Positions 25,057 through 33,447 of a DNA stretch of 38,154 nucleotides are shown here, piece after piece. Made by a program: the position numbers and the translations under genes. The stretch covers positions 1 to 38,154 of the forward strand of contig JAISUE010000041.1 of the NCBI GenBank assembly GCA_031272245.1, given 5' to 3'. This stretch comes from Bacteroidales bacterium (GTDB lineage Bacteria > Bacteroidota > Bacteroidia > Bacteroidales > P3). Below the pieces are notes generated by a model, which saw nothing but the letters and a program-made list of their open reading frames with translations, did not search any database and was not told the DNA's origin. Every line of letters starts with the position of its first letter. The first letter of the stretch is position 1.

Positions 25057-26886
25057 ATGAAAAAAATTATATTATTGTTTTTTATAATCCTGTATTCTTT
25101 TAGTCTTTTTTCTCAAACACAAGAAGATATAGATGTTCAACTTGCCGCAGAATACTATTCTCAGGGCAGAATTGAAGAAAGTATTTTCATGTATCAAAAT
25201 ATTTTAAAACACAAATTCAATCAACAATGCTATGAAACATTGTTACAAATTTACTATTCACAAAAACAGAATAAAGAAGCAGAAGCCCTGATAAAAAAAG
25301 CAATAAAACAAAATCCCAATAACAACATTTACATTATTGACTTAGGGCAACATTATCTTTCAAACACTGAAAACAAACAAGCAAAAAAAACATTTGACAG
25401 AGTTATAAACAACTTAACGGCAAATAGCAATGAAATAACTCACACTGCCACTATCTTTCTAAATAAAAACAATCTTGAATATGCTGTGAATACTTATTTG
25501 AAAGGAAGAGAGCTACTCCACAATACCAACCTTTTCAGTTATGAACTTGGTTATATTTATCAGCGTCAGGGGAAATATGATTTAATAGCACAGGAATATA
25601 TCTTTGTATTAGAAAACAATCCTTCAATGCTTAATCAAATAAAGATATATTTAGGAAATCTTATTGCTCAATCTGATAATGATAAATTACTTGTTACAGC
25701 AAAAAAAACTATTATTGAAAAAGTGCAACATAAATCTGACAATGTTGCTTTAACATCACTTTTAGTGTGGATTTATTTACAAGAAAAAGATTATAACTCT
25801 GCACTTGCTTACGCTATAGCTTTGGATAAACGCTCTTCTGTAGAAACAAATGGCGATATGGTATTTGAAGTATCAGAAATATGTCTTAATAATGCAAATT
25901 ATGAAATAGCCTCACAAGGCTATCTATATATAATTTCCAAAGGAAAATACAATCCTTATTACAGTTTAGCTCTCGCAGGTTCTCTTTCAGCAAAATACTT
26001 TGACTTTATTGCAAACCAATTACATTCGGAAAAAGAAAAAAAAGATATAGAAAATAAGTATATTTCTGTGTTAAATGAAACAGGGAAAAATGCTAATACT
26101 GCCCCTGTTATGCTGCAATTTGCAAATCTTCTTGCGTATTATCTTGACAAACCACAAGAAGCAGTAGATATTCTTAATGATATTGTTCAAATAGAGCGTA
26201 TTTCTCCTAATGTAAAAGCTGAATCTCAACTCACTTTAGCTGATATTTTGTTAATGAATCTTGATATTTGGGGAGCATCTTTGGAATATTCAAAAGTTGC
26301 ATTAGAGTTTAAAAATGATGAAACAGGATCTCGTGCTAAATTTTCCAAAGCTCGTCTATCCTACTTCATTGGAGAATTTGAGCAGGCAGCAATGCAATTT
26401 GATGCCTTACGCTCTTCTACATCAAAATTTATTGCAAATGATGCTATGGAATATTCATTTTTAATTTCAGATAATATTGATGAAGACAGTACATACAATG
26501 CCTTAACACTTTTTGCAAAAGCAGATTTGGCTCTTTATCAACATAACACAAAAAAAGCAAAAGCATATTTGGATACAATAAATATAAATTATCTATATCA
26601 TCCTTTATTTGATGAAATTTTGCTTAAAAGAGCAGAAATAGCTATTGAAGACAAACAATATCAGGAGGCTGATTCTATTTTACAAACTCTTATTTTGAAA
26701 TATCCTTACGATATAACGGCAGATGATGCTCTTTTTCTTTTAGCACAAATAAATGAAACATTTTTGCAGAATAAAGAAAAAGCACGGGAATATTATGAAA
26801 AGATAATTCTTGACTATCCTTCCAGTCTTTATGCTACGCAGAGTCGCAAACGTTATAAGATGCTTTCCTCATCTATAAACACATAA
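25057..26886 (+). CDS. Exported tetratricopeptide-repeat protein
   Basis: It is a 609-residue protein with a signal peptide (MKKIILLFFIILYSFSLFSQ) followed by tetratricopeptide-type repeats all along its length: AAEYYSQGRIEESIFMYQNI near residues 30-49, LAYYLDKPQEAVDILNDIV, SKARLSYFIGEFEQAAMQFD, KRAEIAIEDKQYQEADSILQ and FLLAQINETFLQNKEKAREY. No catalytic domain is seen; it is likely a periplasmic scaffold, as with many Bacteroidota TPR proteins of similar layout. It follows gtrA by 6 bp and is the last gene of the trpS-gtrA-TPR unit. Its specific partner is unknown. Confidence 0.85.
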   Translation: MKKIILLFFIILYSFSLFSQTQEDIDVQLAAEYYSQGRIEESIFMYQNILKHKFNQQCYETLLQIYYSQKQNKEAEALIKKAIKQNPNNNIYIIDLGQHYLSNTENKQAKKTFDRVINNLTANSNEITHTATIFLNKNNLEYAVNTYLKGRELLHNTNLFSYELGYIYQRQGKYDLIAQEYIFVLENNPSMLNQIKIYLGNLIAQSDNDKLLVTAKKTIIEKVQHKSDNVALTSLLVWIYLQEKDYNSALAYAIALDKRSSVETNGDMVFEVSEICLNNANYEIASQGYLYIISKGKYNPYYSLALAGSLSAKYFDFIANQLHSEKEKKDIENKYISVLNETGKNANTAPVMLQFANLLAYYLDKPQEAVDILNDIVQIERISPNVKAESQLTLADILLMNLDIWGASLEYSKVALEFKNDETGSRAKFSKARLSYFIGEFEQAAMQFDALRSSTSKFIANDAMEYSFLISDNIDEDSTYNALTLFAKADLALYQHNTKKAKAYLDTININYLYHPLFDEILLKRAEIAIEDKQYQEADSILQTLILKYPYDITADDALFLLAQINETFLQNKEKAREYYEKIILDYPSSLYATQSRKRYKMLSSSINT

Positions 26887-27049
26887 AAATATGTCAAACG
26901 ATTAAAACGTTTATAATAGGTAAATTTTTTTTGTGTTTTTAGCAAAAATTTGTTATCAGAATTTCTTATATTATAGTAATTTTATCAAAATATAAAAATT
27001 TAAAATGCTATTTTTATCAATAAAAACAAAGATTTACTAAACTTTTTAC

Positions 27050-27058
27050 TACTTTTGC
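27050..27058 (+). promoter_or_regulatory. -7 box for lysS
   Basis: TACTTTTGC ends 35 bp ahead of the lysS ATG. No correctly spaced TTG was seen. The 207-bp gap before it is otherwise AT-rich, with an AAACGTTT palindrome at 26905-26912 shortly after the TPR gene. Confidence 0.45.
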
Positions 27059-27093
27059 TATCGTTTAATTCTAAAATTTTATATTAATTAGCA

Positions 27094-28614
27094 ATGGCAG
27101 AACTTAGCGAACAAGAAATTTTAAGACGTGAAGCAGCAGAAAAATTAAGAGAACTTGGGATCAATCCCTATCCTGCTTCACTTTTCCCAGTAAATACAAA
27201 AACTCATGAAATAATTGAAAATTTTCCTTCGGATAATACATTGTTTCAAGAAGTGTCTATAGCAGGAAGAATTATGAGTCGCAGAATAATGGGAGCGGCA
27301 TCCTTTGCTGTTATTCAGGATAGTGTTGGAAAAATTCAACTTTATATTAAAAGAGATGAAATATGTCCAAATGAAGATAAGACATTATACAACGTTGTTT
27401 TTAAAAAACTTTTGGATATAGGGGATATTATAGGTATTAAGGGATATGTCTTCACAACTCAAATGGGAGAAATATCCATTCACGTTAAGGAATTGAATGT
27501 CCTTTGCAAATCCGTTCGTCCATTACCTATAGTTAAAGAAAAAGACGGTATAATTTATGACGCATTTACTAATCCGGAACAACGTTATCGTCAAAGATAT
27601 TTAGACTTAATTGTAAATCCTCAATATAGAGAAACATTTGTTTTAAGGACAAAAATGGTTAATACCATGAGACATTTCCTTGATGAGAAAGGTTATCTTG
27701 AAGTAGAAACACCTGTTTTGCAACCAATTTATGGAGGAGCATCTGCACGTCCTTTTAAAACCCACCACAATACGCTTGACATGACACTTTATCTTCGCAT
27801 AGCGAACGAACTTTATTTGAAAAAATTAATTGTAGGAGGCTATGATGGAGTTTATGAATTTTCAAAAGATTTTCGTAATGAAGGAATGGATAGATTCCAT
27901 AATCCTGAATTTACACAAATGGAACTTTATGTTGCTTATAAAGATTACTTTTGGATGATGAATTTAGTAGAAGAAATGGTAGAAAAAATTGCATTGGCTT
28001 TACATGGAACAACAGAAGTTAAAGTTGGAGATAACATTATTAATTTCAAACGTCCTTGGAAACGTTATACAATGTATGAAGCTATAGAACATTTTACAGG
28101 AATTGATATTAGTAATATGGAAGAAAATGAGTTGCGAAATGTTTGTAATAAGTTGCATATAGAAGTGGATAACACTATGGGGAAAGGCAAACTGATAGAC
28201 GAAATCTTTGGAGAAACATGTGAAAGAGAACTTATTCAACCTACATTTATTTACGATTATCCAATAGAAATGTCGCCTTTGGCAAAAAAACACAGGGATA
28301 AAGAGGGTTTGGTTGAACGTTTTGAAGCTATATGTAATTGCAAAGAAATATGTAATGCTTATTCTGAATTGAATGATCCATTAGACCAACGACAAAGATT
28401 TGAAGAACAGTTAGAATTAGGGAAAAGAGGAGATACGGAATCAATGGTATTAGATGAAGATTTTTTAAGGGCTTTGGAATATGGAATGCCTCCAACTTCA
28501 GGATTAGGAATAGGCATTGACCGTTTAGCAATGATGATGACCAATTCTCATTCTATACAGGACGTTTTATTTTTCCCTCAAATGAAACCGGAAATAAAAA
28601 ATAATGAAGGATAA
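27094..28614 (+). CDS. lysS: Lysine-tRNA ligase, class II
   Basis: It charges tRNA-Lys. It has 506 residues, with an N-terminal OB-fold anticodon-binding domain ([20 protein letters not shown] near residues 54-73) and a class II catalytic core. Motif 1 covers [23 protein letters not shown] (positions about 186-208). Motif 2 is [18 protein letters not shown] and motif 3 [13 protein letters not shown] near the C-terminus. The HNPEFTQ pattern is typical of LysRS rather than AsnRS or AspRS. The gene ends within a stem-loop shared with the convergent acetyltransferase, and its stop codon is part of that stem. Confidence 0.97.
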   Translation: MAELSEQEILRREAAEKLRELGINPYPASLFPVNTKTHEIIENFPSDNTLFQEVSIAGRIMSRRIMGAASFAVIQDSVGKIQLYIKRDEICPNEDKTLYNVVFKKLLDIGDIIGIKGYVFTTQMGEISIHVKELNVLCKSVRPLPIVKEKDGIIYDAFTNPEQRYRQRYLDLIVNPQYRETFVLRTKMVNTMRHFLDEKGYLEVETPVLQPIYGGASARPFKTHHNTLDMTLYLRIANELYLKKLIVGGYDGVYEFSKDFRNEGMDRFHNPEFTQMELYVAYKDYFWMMNLVEEMVEKIALALHGTTEVKVGDNIINFKRPWKRYTMYEAIEHFTGIDISNMEENELRNVCNKLHIEVDNTMGKGKLIDEIFGETCERELIQPTFIYDYPIEMSPLAKKHRDKEGLVERFEAICNCKEICNAYSELNDPLDQRQRFEEQLELGKRGDTESMVLDEDFLRALEYGMPPTSGLGIGIDRLAMMMTNSHSIQDVLFFPQMKPEIKNNEG

Positions 28615-28642
28615 AGTAATTTTATTATTTTATCCTTTTAAT
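28607..28642. terminator. Bidirectional terminator between lysS and the WbpD-like gene
   Basis: AAGGATAAA (28607-28615) pairs perfectly with TTTATCCTT (28629-28637) around a 13-base AT loop. On the plus strand TT and then AATTTTT follow; on the minus strand the bases after the stem read CATTATTTTTTATTTCC. The lysS stop codon (28612-28614) lies in the stem. Two genes converge here with only 10 bp between stops, so a shared terminator makes sense. Confidence 0.6.
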
Positions 28643-29212
28643 TTTTCCGTTTTCTAAAAGATATTCTTGTTTTGATTCAGGACAAATTGCTTTATTTGTT
28701 ACTTTGTCAAAATTTAAACGATGACCATATTCGCTAACCCAGCCTATCTGTTTTGCAGGATTACCAACTACTAAGGCATAATCAGAAACATTTTTTGTTA
28801 CTACTGCACCTGCACCAATCAAAGCATATTTTCCTATATTATGTCCGCAAATAATAGTAGCATTTGCTCCTATTGACGCTCCTTTACAGACAAGTGTCTT
28901 AGTATATTCATTTTTTCTATTAATTGCAGAACGTGGGTTTATTACATTGGTAAATACACAAGAAGGACCGAGAAAAACATCATCCTCACAAATAACTCCT
29001 GTATAAACAGAAACATTATTCTGGATTTTTACATTATTACCAAGTTTTACTTCCGGTGAAATAACAACATTTTGACCTATATTACAATTTTCACCTATTG
29101 CACATCCACTCATTATATGAGAAAAATGCCAAATTTTTGTCCCTTTACCTATTATGCAATCTTTATCAATTACGGCTGTTTCATGAAAAAAATAATCCAT
29201 ATTCATCAGCAT
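28625..29212 (-). CDS. Left-handed beta-helix N-acetyltransferase, WbpD/WlbB-like
   Basis: It is a 195-residue enzyme of hexapeptide repeats. The opening YFFHETAVIDKDCIIGKG and TKIWHFSHIMSGCAIGENC, then VFTNVINPRSAINR with the catalytic-region Asn, and the GANATIICGHNIGKYALIGAGAVVTK coil (positions about 133-158) match WbpD/WlbB. Those acetylate the 3-amino group of UDP-2-acetamido-3-amino-glucuronate for O-antigen sugars. The C-terminal VGNPAKQIGWVSEYG is also typical. The exact sugar is inferred. Three in-frame Mets are possible at 29212, 29206 and 29200; the family usually begins near MDYFFHETA at 29200. It follows the CoA-transferase gene by 39 bp on the same strand; no WbpA, WbpB or WbpE genes lie next to it. 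Confidence 0.83.
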   Translation of the reverse strand: MLMNMDYFFHETAVIDKDCIIGKGTKIWHFSHIMSGCAIGENCNIGQNVVISPEVKLGNNVKIQNNVSVYTGVICEDDVFLGPSCVFTNVINPRSAINRKNEYTKTLVCKGASIGANATIICGHNIGKYALIGAGAVVTKNVSDYALVVGNPAKQIGWVSEYGHRLNFDKVTNKAICPESKQEYLLENGKIKRIK

Positions 29213-29251
29213 TGTTTATTTTTCTTCCGTTTTTTTTTATGAAAAAGAATA

Positions 29252-29911
29252 TTACTGCAACATGGGTTTCAAATCAGAACTTATAAGAAGTGTTGCTTCT
29301 GTTGCTGCTTTAACTTGTTCTACCGTAAATTCAGGATGCACTTCTTTTAACACTAAACCTTCAGGCGTAACTTCTATTACACACATTTCCGTAATAATCA
29401 TATTAACCTGACCTTTTGCCGTAAGAGGAAGAGTACATTTCTTTATGATTTTAGGATTACCTTTTGCTGTATGTTCCATAGCAAGAATAACCCTCTTTGC
29501 TCCAACTAATAAATCCATTGCTCCACCCATACCGGAAACCTTTTTGCCCGGTATCATCCAATTAGCTAAATCTCCATGTTCATCTACCTGCATTGCACCA
29601 AGTATTGTAACATCAACATGCCCACCTCTAATCAAACCAAAAGATGTAGCCGAATCAAAAGTCGCAGCACCTTCTACTTTTGTGATGTAACCGCCTCCGG
29701 CATTTGTTAATTCTAAATCTTCTTCACCTTCTTTTGCATCAGCATCCATTCCTATTAACCCATTTTCACTTTGAAGCAAAACTTTAACACCCGGTCTTAA
29801 ATAATTAGGAATCAAAGTAGGTATTCCTATTCCCAAATTAACTACATCTCCGTCTTTTAATTCATAAGCGGCACGTCTTGCTATTACTTCTCTTATTTCG
29901 TTTTTATCCAT
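29252..29911 (-). CDS. 3-oxoacid/acetate CoA-transferase, subunit B
   Basis: It is the 219-residue beta subunit of a two-subunit class I CoA-transferase (AtoA/ScoB/Ctf type), which swaps CoA between acids such as acetate, butyrate and acetoacetate. Seen: DVVNLGIGIPTLIPNYLRPG near residues 22-41, the catalytic Glu in LQSENGLIGMD, NAGGGYITKVEGAATFDSATSF (positions about 72-93), VTILGAMQVDEHGDLANWMIPGK and GMGGAMDLLVGAKRV. The subunit A gene that normally precedes it is missing: 595 bp upstream hold no gene. The enzyme therefore needs an A subunit encoded elsewhere. A TACTTTTGC box lies 21 bp upstream of the ATG. The acid substrate cannot be set from sequence alone. Confidence 0.92.
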   Translation of the reverse strand: MDKNEIREVIARRAAYELKDGDVVNLGIGIPTLIPNYLRPGVKVLLQSENGLIGMDADAKEGEEDLELTNAGGGYITKVEGAATFDSATSFGLIRGGHVDVTILGAMQVDEHGDLANWMIPGKKVSGMGGAMDLLVGAKRVILAMEHTAKGNPKIIKKCTLPLTAKGQVNMIITEMCVIEVTPEGLVLKEVHPEFTVEQVKAATEATLLISSDLKPMLQ

Positions 29912-29932
29912 ATCGTTAAATTATTTATTCTT

Positions 29933-29941
29933 GCAAAAGTA
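29933..29941 (-). promoter_or_regulatory. -7 box for the CoA-transferase gene
   Basis: The minus strand reads TACTTTTGC, 21 bp ahead of the ATG. This shows that the B subunit has its own promoter and is not read through from a lost upstream A-subunit gene. The -33 position has no good TTG. Confidence 0.45.
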
Positions 29942-30223
29942 GTAAAAAATTTTTCCTTTATAGCATCTTGTAAAAAAGAGAAGTTATAAATTATCAAAGT
30001 ATATACTGCTTGGAAAATACATTTAAAAATATTATCCCAAAACAACATTATAAGAAACAAATAGAAATATCCATTTAAATAATTTTAATAGTGTTTAGAA
30101 ATGAAAATATATAGTCATCTCAAATCTTCCAAAGTTAGGATTTCATATATTTTGGAAACATTTAATCATAATAAATCTTTTTTAATATAACTTATCATTT
30201 TAAGTCAAAGTAATTATTGTTTG

Positions 30224-30307
30224 TCTAAAAACTTTTGATTCCGTATTAAATTGTTTTGATTTTGGATTAAATTATTTTGAAATAAAATTAAAATGTTTTG
30301 ATTATAG
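30224..30307. repeat. AT-rich 21-bp tandem array, four imperfect units
   Basis: Four contiguous 21-bp units start at 30224, 30245, 30266 and 30287. Each has an A-rich left half, often ATTAAAWT, and a right half around TTTTGATT (TTTTGAAA in the third). The last three are the most alike. A 14-mer from the second unit, TTGTTTTGATTTTG, also appears at 8252-8265. Function is unknown; candidates are a protein-binding array or a bent-DNA tract. Confidence 0.6.
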
Positions 30308-30506
30308 AATTATATTTTAGCATACACTCTGAAATATTATCAAAAAAGAGAGTGTTGATTTGGCAATCGCTTAGTTTTTTGTTGTAGAAAATAACCCGCC
30401 CATAATAAATATACGTTTCTATTTGCCGATTATAGTGTTATTATAAAAATAGAATAAAGATAAAATAGATTTTACTTCGTTATCAAATACAAAAAAGTAT
30501 CTACCT

Positions 30507-31535
30507 TTATAAATCAGGTTCTTGTTGAGATAAACAATGAAAAGAACCAAGCCCCCATATTATTTCCGTAGAATCAATAGCTACAATTTTGCGGTCTTTG
30601 AAACATTCTTCAAGTGTGTATATTGCTTTATTATCTTGTTTACAACGATAAACAGGTACAATAACAGCAGCATTTGATATGTAAAAATTCGCATAAGAGG
30701 CAGGTAAACGCTGTCCGTCCCATATAACAGGTTCAGGCATTGGCAAAGTTACTATAGTCGGTTGCTTACCATTTTCTAACCTTGATTTTGATAATATAGA
30801 CAAATTATTTTGCAAAACAACATAATTATCATCACTTTTATTTTCTTCTATAACTGTTATTATTATATCTGTCGCAACAAAACGAGCTATATCATCTACA
30901 TGCCCATCCGTATCATCACCAACTATACCATCTTTCAACCAAATTATGTTGTCTATTCCGTAATATTGTGCAAGTTTTTTTTCAATCTGTCCTTGATTTA
31001 ACTGTGGATTTCTATTTTTATTAAGCAAACAGGCGGTAGTTGTAAGTACCGAACCTTTACCATTGAAATCAACGCTGCCTCCTTCCATAACAATATTCGG
31101 CTTAAAAGTTTTAAGATTCAAATATTCGGCAATTTTTAATGGAATTAAATTATCATTATAATAAGGATATTTGTTTCCCCAAGCATTATAATTCCAATCA
31201 ACAATAGCTTTTTCATTATCCTTTATTACAAAAGCAGGTCCATGATCTCTGCACCAAGCATCATCGGTTTTAAAGAGATGGAATCGTATTTGTTTCATAT
31301 CTATATTCAACACATTTAATTCCATTTCAACTTTATGCTGCATTTCCGTATTCAAAACATTGATATTAACTATTTCTCCCTTACTTATTTCTTTTATAAA
31401 CAAATTGTAATAAGGAAAAACAGTATGAATTTTATCAGGAAAAGAGTTTTCGTTATGAGGATAAGAGAGCCACGTTGAAACATGTTTATGCCATTCGGCT
31501 GGAAAATAAAAACCTAAATCTTTTGGTGTTTGCAT
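30507..31535 (-). CDS. aguA: Agmatine deiminase family protein
   Basis: It is a 342-residue enzyme of the peptidyl-arginine deiminase/agmatine deiminase family (PF04371). It would convert agmatine to N-carbamoylputrescine, in putrescine synthesis from arginine. Motifs: PAEWHKHVSTWLSYPHNENS near residues 12-31, DDAWCRDHGPAFVI, VMEGGSVDFNGKG, the catalytic His in DDTDGHVDDIARFV, and the nucleophile Cys334 in GLGSFHCLSQQEP. The WCRDHGP segment and the C-terminal Cys are as in AguA. Plain secreted PPAD-type enzymes carry a signal peptide, which is absent here, so a cytosolic small-molecule deiminase is favoured. A near-palindrome at 31561-31576 lies 26 bp upstream of its ATG. Confidence 0.92.
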   Translation of the reverse strand: MQTPKDLGFYFPAEWHKHVSTWLSYPHNENSFPDKIHTVFPYYNLFIKEISKGEIVNINVLNTEMQHKVEMELNVLNIDMKQIRFHLFKTDDAWCRDHGPAFVIKDNEKAIVDWNYNAWGNKYPYYNDNLIPLKIAEYLNLKTFKPNIVMEGGSVDFNGKGSVLTTTACLLNKNRNPQLNQGQIEKKLAQYYGIDNIIWLKDGIVGDDTDGHVDDIARFVATDIIITVIEENKSDDNYVVLQNNLSILSKSRLENGKQPTIVTLPMPEPVIWDGQRLPASYANFYISNAAVIVPVYRCKQDNKAIYTLEECFKDRKIVAIDSTEIIWGLGSFHCLSQQEPDL

Positions 31536-31560
31536 AATTTAATTATTAAATAACAATACA

Positions 31561-31576
31561 GGGTTAATATTAAACC
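31561..31576. promoter_or_regulatory. Near-perfect 16-bp inverted repeat upstream of agmatine deiminase
   Basis: GGGTTAATATTAAACC is self-complementary except for one position pair. It ends 26 bp from the ATG of the agmatine deiminase gene, where an operator would be expected. No regulator gene is adjacent, so the factor is unknown. Confidence 0.3.
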
Positions 31577-31603
31577 TTAACATTTTGAAAGTATTTCTTT
31601 ATT

Positions 31604-31639
31604 AAACAATAATCCTTATACAGTACAGTCTTATTGTTT
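31604..31639. terminator. Stem-loop between the nitroreductase and agmatine deiminase genes
   Basis: AAACAATAA (31604-31612) pairs perfectly with TTATTGTTT (31631-31639) around an 18-base loop. It begins 13 bp after the nitroreductase stop on the minus strand. The U tract is better on the plus strand (TTTTTTAA) than on the minus strand, so its role as terminator for the nitroreductase is uncertain. Confidence 0.35.
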
Positions 31640-31651
31640 TTTAATATATAT

Positions 31652-32251
31652 TTATTTGAATACATAAATACGATTTTCCAATGGCTTAAATTCTTTTTTT
31701 GCAGGCTCATTGACAGGTGTTCCAAAAGGCATTTGTGCTATCAATTTCCATGTATCAGGTAAATGCCATTGTAATTTTACTTCCTTATCTATTAAAGGAT
31801 TGTAATGTTGAAGAGAAGCTCCTAAACCGTTTTCTTCCAATAAAGTCCATATTGCAAACTGATGCATAGCTGAAGTATGTTCAGCAAACGTTGGAAAATT
31901 CATTGCATAAGCAGGAAAATTTTTTTGTAAATCAGAAACAATTTGATAATCTTCAAAAAAAAGAATTGTTCCATACCCTGCGGCAAATCCGTCTATCTTC
32001 TTTTCCGTAGCAGAAAACGAATCATGTTCAATTATTTTTTTCAATGTTTTTTTCACTATTTGCCAAAGCATTGCGTGATGTTTCCCTAAAAGTAAGACTA
32101 TTCTTGTAGATTGTGAATTATATGCCGAAGGAATATGTGTAAGAGCTAAACGAATTATTTCCTCTATTTCCTTATCACTGACAGATGATTGATTATTTAT
32201 TGAATAATAAGTGCGGCGCTTGATAATGCTGTTTATTAATGATTCTCCCAT
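31652..32251 (-). CDS. Nitroreductase-family protein
   Basis: It is an FMN-dependent oxidoreductase of the nitroreductase family. I start it at ATG 32251 (199 residues, MGESLINSIIKRRTYYSIN), since the earlier ATG at 32290 lies on the promoter box. Typical parts: IIKRRTYYSINNQ, in which the RR(T/S) phosphate-binding residues are seen, HIPSAYNSQSTRIVLLLG with Ser and Asn for FMN, and ALL-type GLGASLQHYNPLIDKEV near the C-terminus, then QMPFGTPVNEPAKKEF. This most resembles the Hbn1/Frm2-like oxidoreductase branch found in many bacteria. Substrate unknown. It is divergent from the serpin-like gene. Confidence 0.9.
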   Translation of the reverse strand: MGESLINSIIKRRTYYSINNQSSVSDKEIEEIIRLALTHIPSAYNSQSTRIVLLLGKHHAMLWQIVKKTLKKIIEHDSFSATEKKIDGFAAGYGTILFFEDYQIVSDLQKNFPAYAMNFPTFAEHTSAMHQFAIWTLLEENGLGASLQHYNPLIDKEVKLQWHLPDTWKLIAQMPFGTPVNEPAKKEFKPLENRIYVFK

Positions 32252-32286
32252 AATCTTAATTTTTATAAAAATTATTTTTTCAGGCA

Positions 32287-32295
32287 GCAAAAATA
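32287..32295 (-). promoter_or_regulatory. -7 box for the nitroreductase gene
   Basis: The minus strand reads TATTTTTGC. It overlaps the earlier in-frame ATG at 32290, which argues for the start at 32251. Its start of transcription would fall about 30 bp before that ATG. Confidence 0.45.
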
Positions 32296-32374
32296 AATAA
32301 ATTTATATTTTAGAATAAAAACAAGTCTATTAAACATAAGCAGTTTATGTATATAACAATAATAAAAAGTTGCA

Positions 32375-32388
32375 GTAAAACGTTTTAC
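32375..32388. promoter_or_regulatory. Perfect 14-bp palindrome GTAAAACGTTTTAC, operator candidate
   Basis: GTAAAACGTTTTAC is fully self-complementary, with a central CG, and ends 33 bp before the serpin-like ATG in a divergent gap. LacI-family operators have this shape (AAACGTTT core). No LacI-type regulator gene is in the window, so the link is inference. Confidence 0.45.
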
Positions 32389-32421
32389 AAATAAAAACAT
32401 GAAATTTTATTTGAACCGAAT

Positions 32422-33447
32422 ATGAATTGCAAAGTCAAATTTCTTACACTTATAACTGCTTTTATATTTATAACTTGTGGGAAACAAACAGAAGATTATA
32501 ACTATGGAATGTCAATAACTGTTCCAAATGTAATTGCACCAATAAGTGATTACAATCCTCAACAGATAAATTTATTAAGAGCAGCAAATGTTTTTCAAAT
32601 ACTTGCACTTCAAAAATTCTTTCAGGACAATAAAGGAGAAAACATTGCCGTAGCTGCATTACCATTGTTTGAAAATCTTTCAGGTGTTACGAAATTTAAT
32701 GATTATTTTACACAACTTTATACCAACTTTGACTCAAAAAACAAGCTTTCGCCTGATGATATAAAAAAAGAACTTGATTCTATTGGTCTTATTATTAAAG
32801 CTATTGATTCGTCTCTTCTTATTTCTTCCTCATTTGAATGGACTCAAAAGGATTCTGTTCCTTTTTTAAAGCAATCGCTTGAAATATTTTTCTTATATTC
32901 GGATGCTTTACAAACAGAAAACGCTATTTATGATAAAACCAAACATCTTTTTTCTATTACTGATGTTTTTAAAATGTATGAAAGCGATAATGAAACGGTA
33001 GCGGAAATTCCTTTTGGAAATCAAAACTATTCTATTATTTTAATAAAACCAAATATGAATATTGAAACTTATATTGATAATTTTTCCGAACGAAAATATA
33101 AGAACATTTTAGACTCTATGATAGAACAGCACGCTACTGTTGTGTTTCCAAAATTAGATTTTACAACAAAACCTCTTCAATTTCACTTTCCTGTATTAGA
33201 TAATATGAAAAATTCCGAAAACATTTTACCTGCTCTTGCAGACAGTCTGAGAATACAACTGCAAATTTCTATTTTGTTCAAAAATCCTACACTTGCAATG
33301 CTTGCTTTGACAGAAAAAACACCTGATAAACAGTTGCCTAAATCATTAGAACACATATCTAAAACCGAATTTGGCAAAGATTTTATTTTTCTAATCAGAG
33401 GCAGATATTCAAATATGATTTTACTGCTTGGCGTTTGCAGCAAATAA
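32422..33447 (+). CDS. Divergent serpin-fold lipoprotein
   Basis: It is a 341-residue protein beginning MNCKVKFLTLITAFIFITCG, a likely lipoprotein signal with Cys19, though Thr at -1 is unusual. Serpin traits are weak but run in order: NIAVAALPLFENLSGV (like the NIFISPLSI helix B motif), ETVAEIPFGNQNYSIILIKP (like LELPYKGNxLSMIIILP, positions about 192-211), then YKNILDSMIEQHATVVFPKLDF (like EVYLPKFKLE), and GKDFIFLIRGRYSNMILLLG near the end (like PFLFLIRDxxTGSILFMG). The reactive-centre hinge (EEGTEAAA type) is missing and the stretch before the last strand is short. It therefore looks like a surface serpin homologue that has lost protease inhibition. The serpin call is a judgement by eye and should be treated as moderate. 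Confidence 0.62.
   Translation: MNCKVKFLTLITAFIFITCGKQTEDYNYGMSITVPNVIAPISDYNPQQINLLRAANVFQILALQKFFQDNKGENIAVAALPLFENLSGVTKFNDYFTQLYTNFDSKNKLSPDDIKKELDSIGLIIKAIDSSLLISSSFEWTQKDSVPFLKQSLEIFFLYSDALQTENAIYDKTKHLFSITDVFKMYESDNETVAEIPFGNQNYSIILIKPNMNIETYIDNFSERKYKNILDSMIEQHATVVFPKLDFTTKPLQFHFPVLDNMKNSENILPALADSLRIQLQISILFKNPTLAMLALTEKTPDKQLPKSLEHISKTEFGKDFIFLIRGRYSNMILLLGVCSK

Larger units (their letters stand above)
29912..30506. other. 595-bp gene-free gap between CoA-transferase B and agmatine deiminase
   Basis: Apart from the promoter box at its left end and the tandem array at 30224-30307, I see no gene, tRNA or strong hairpin here. Both flanking genes are on the minus strand, so the right part is probably the 3' flank of the agmatine deiminase gene. 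Short frames exist (for example 29 codons from an ATG near 30100) but show no recognisable sequence. Confidence 0.5.
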
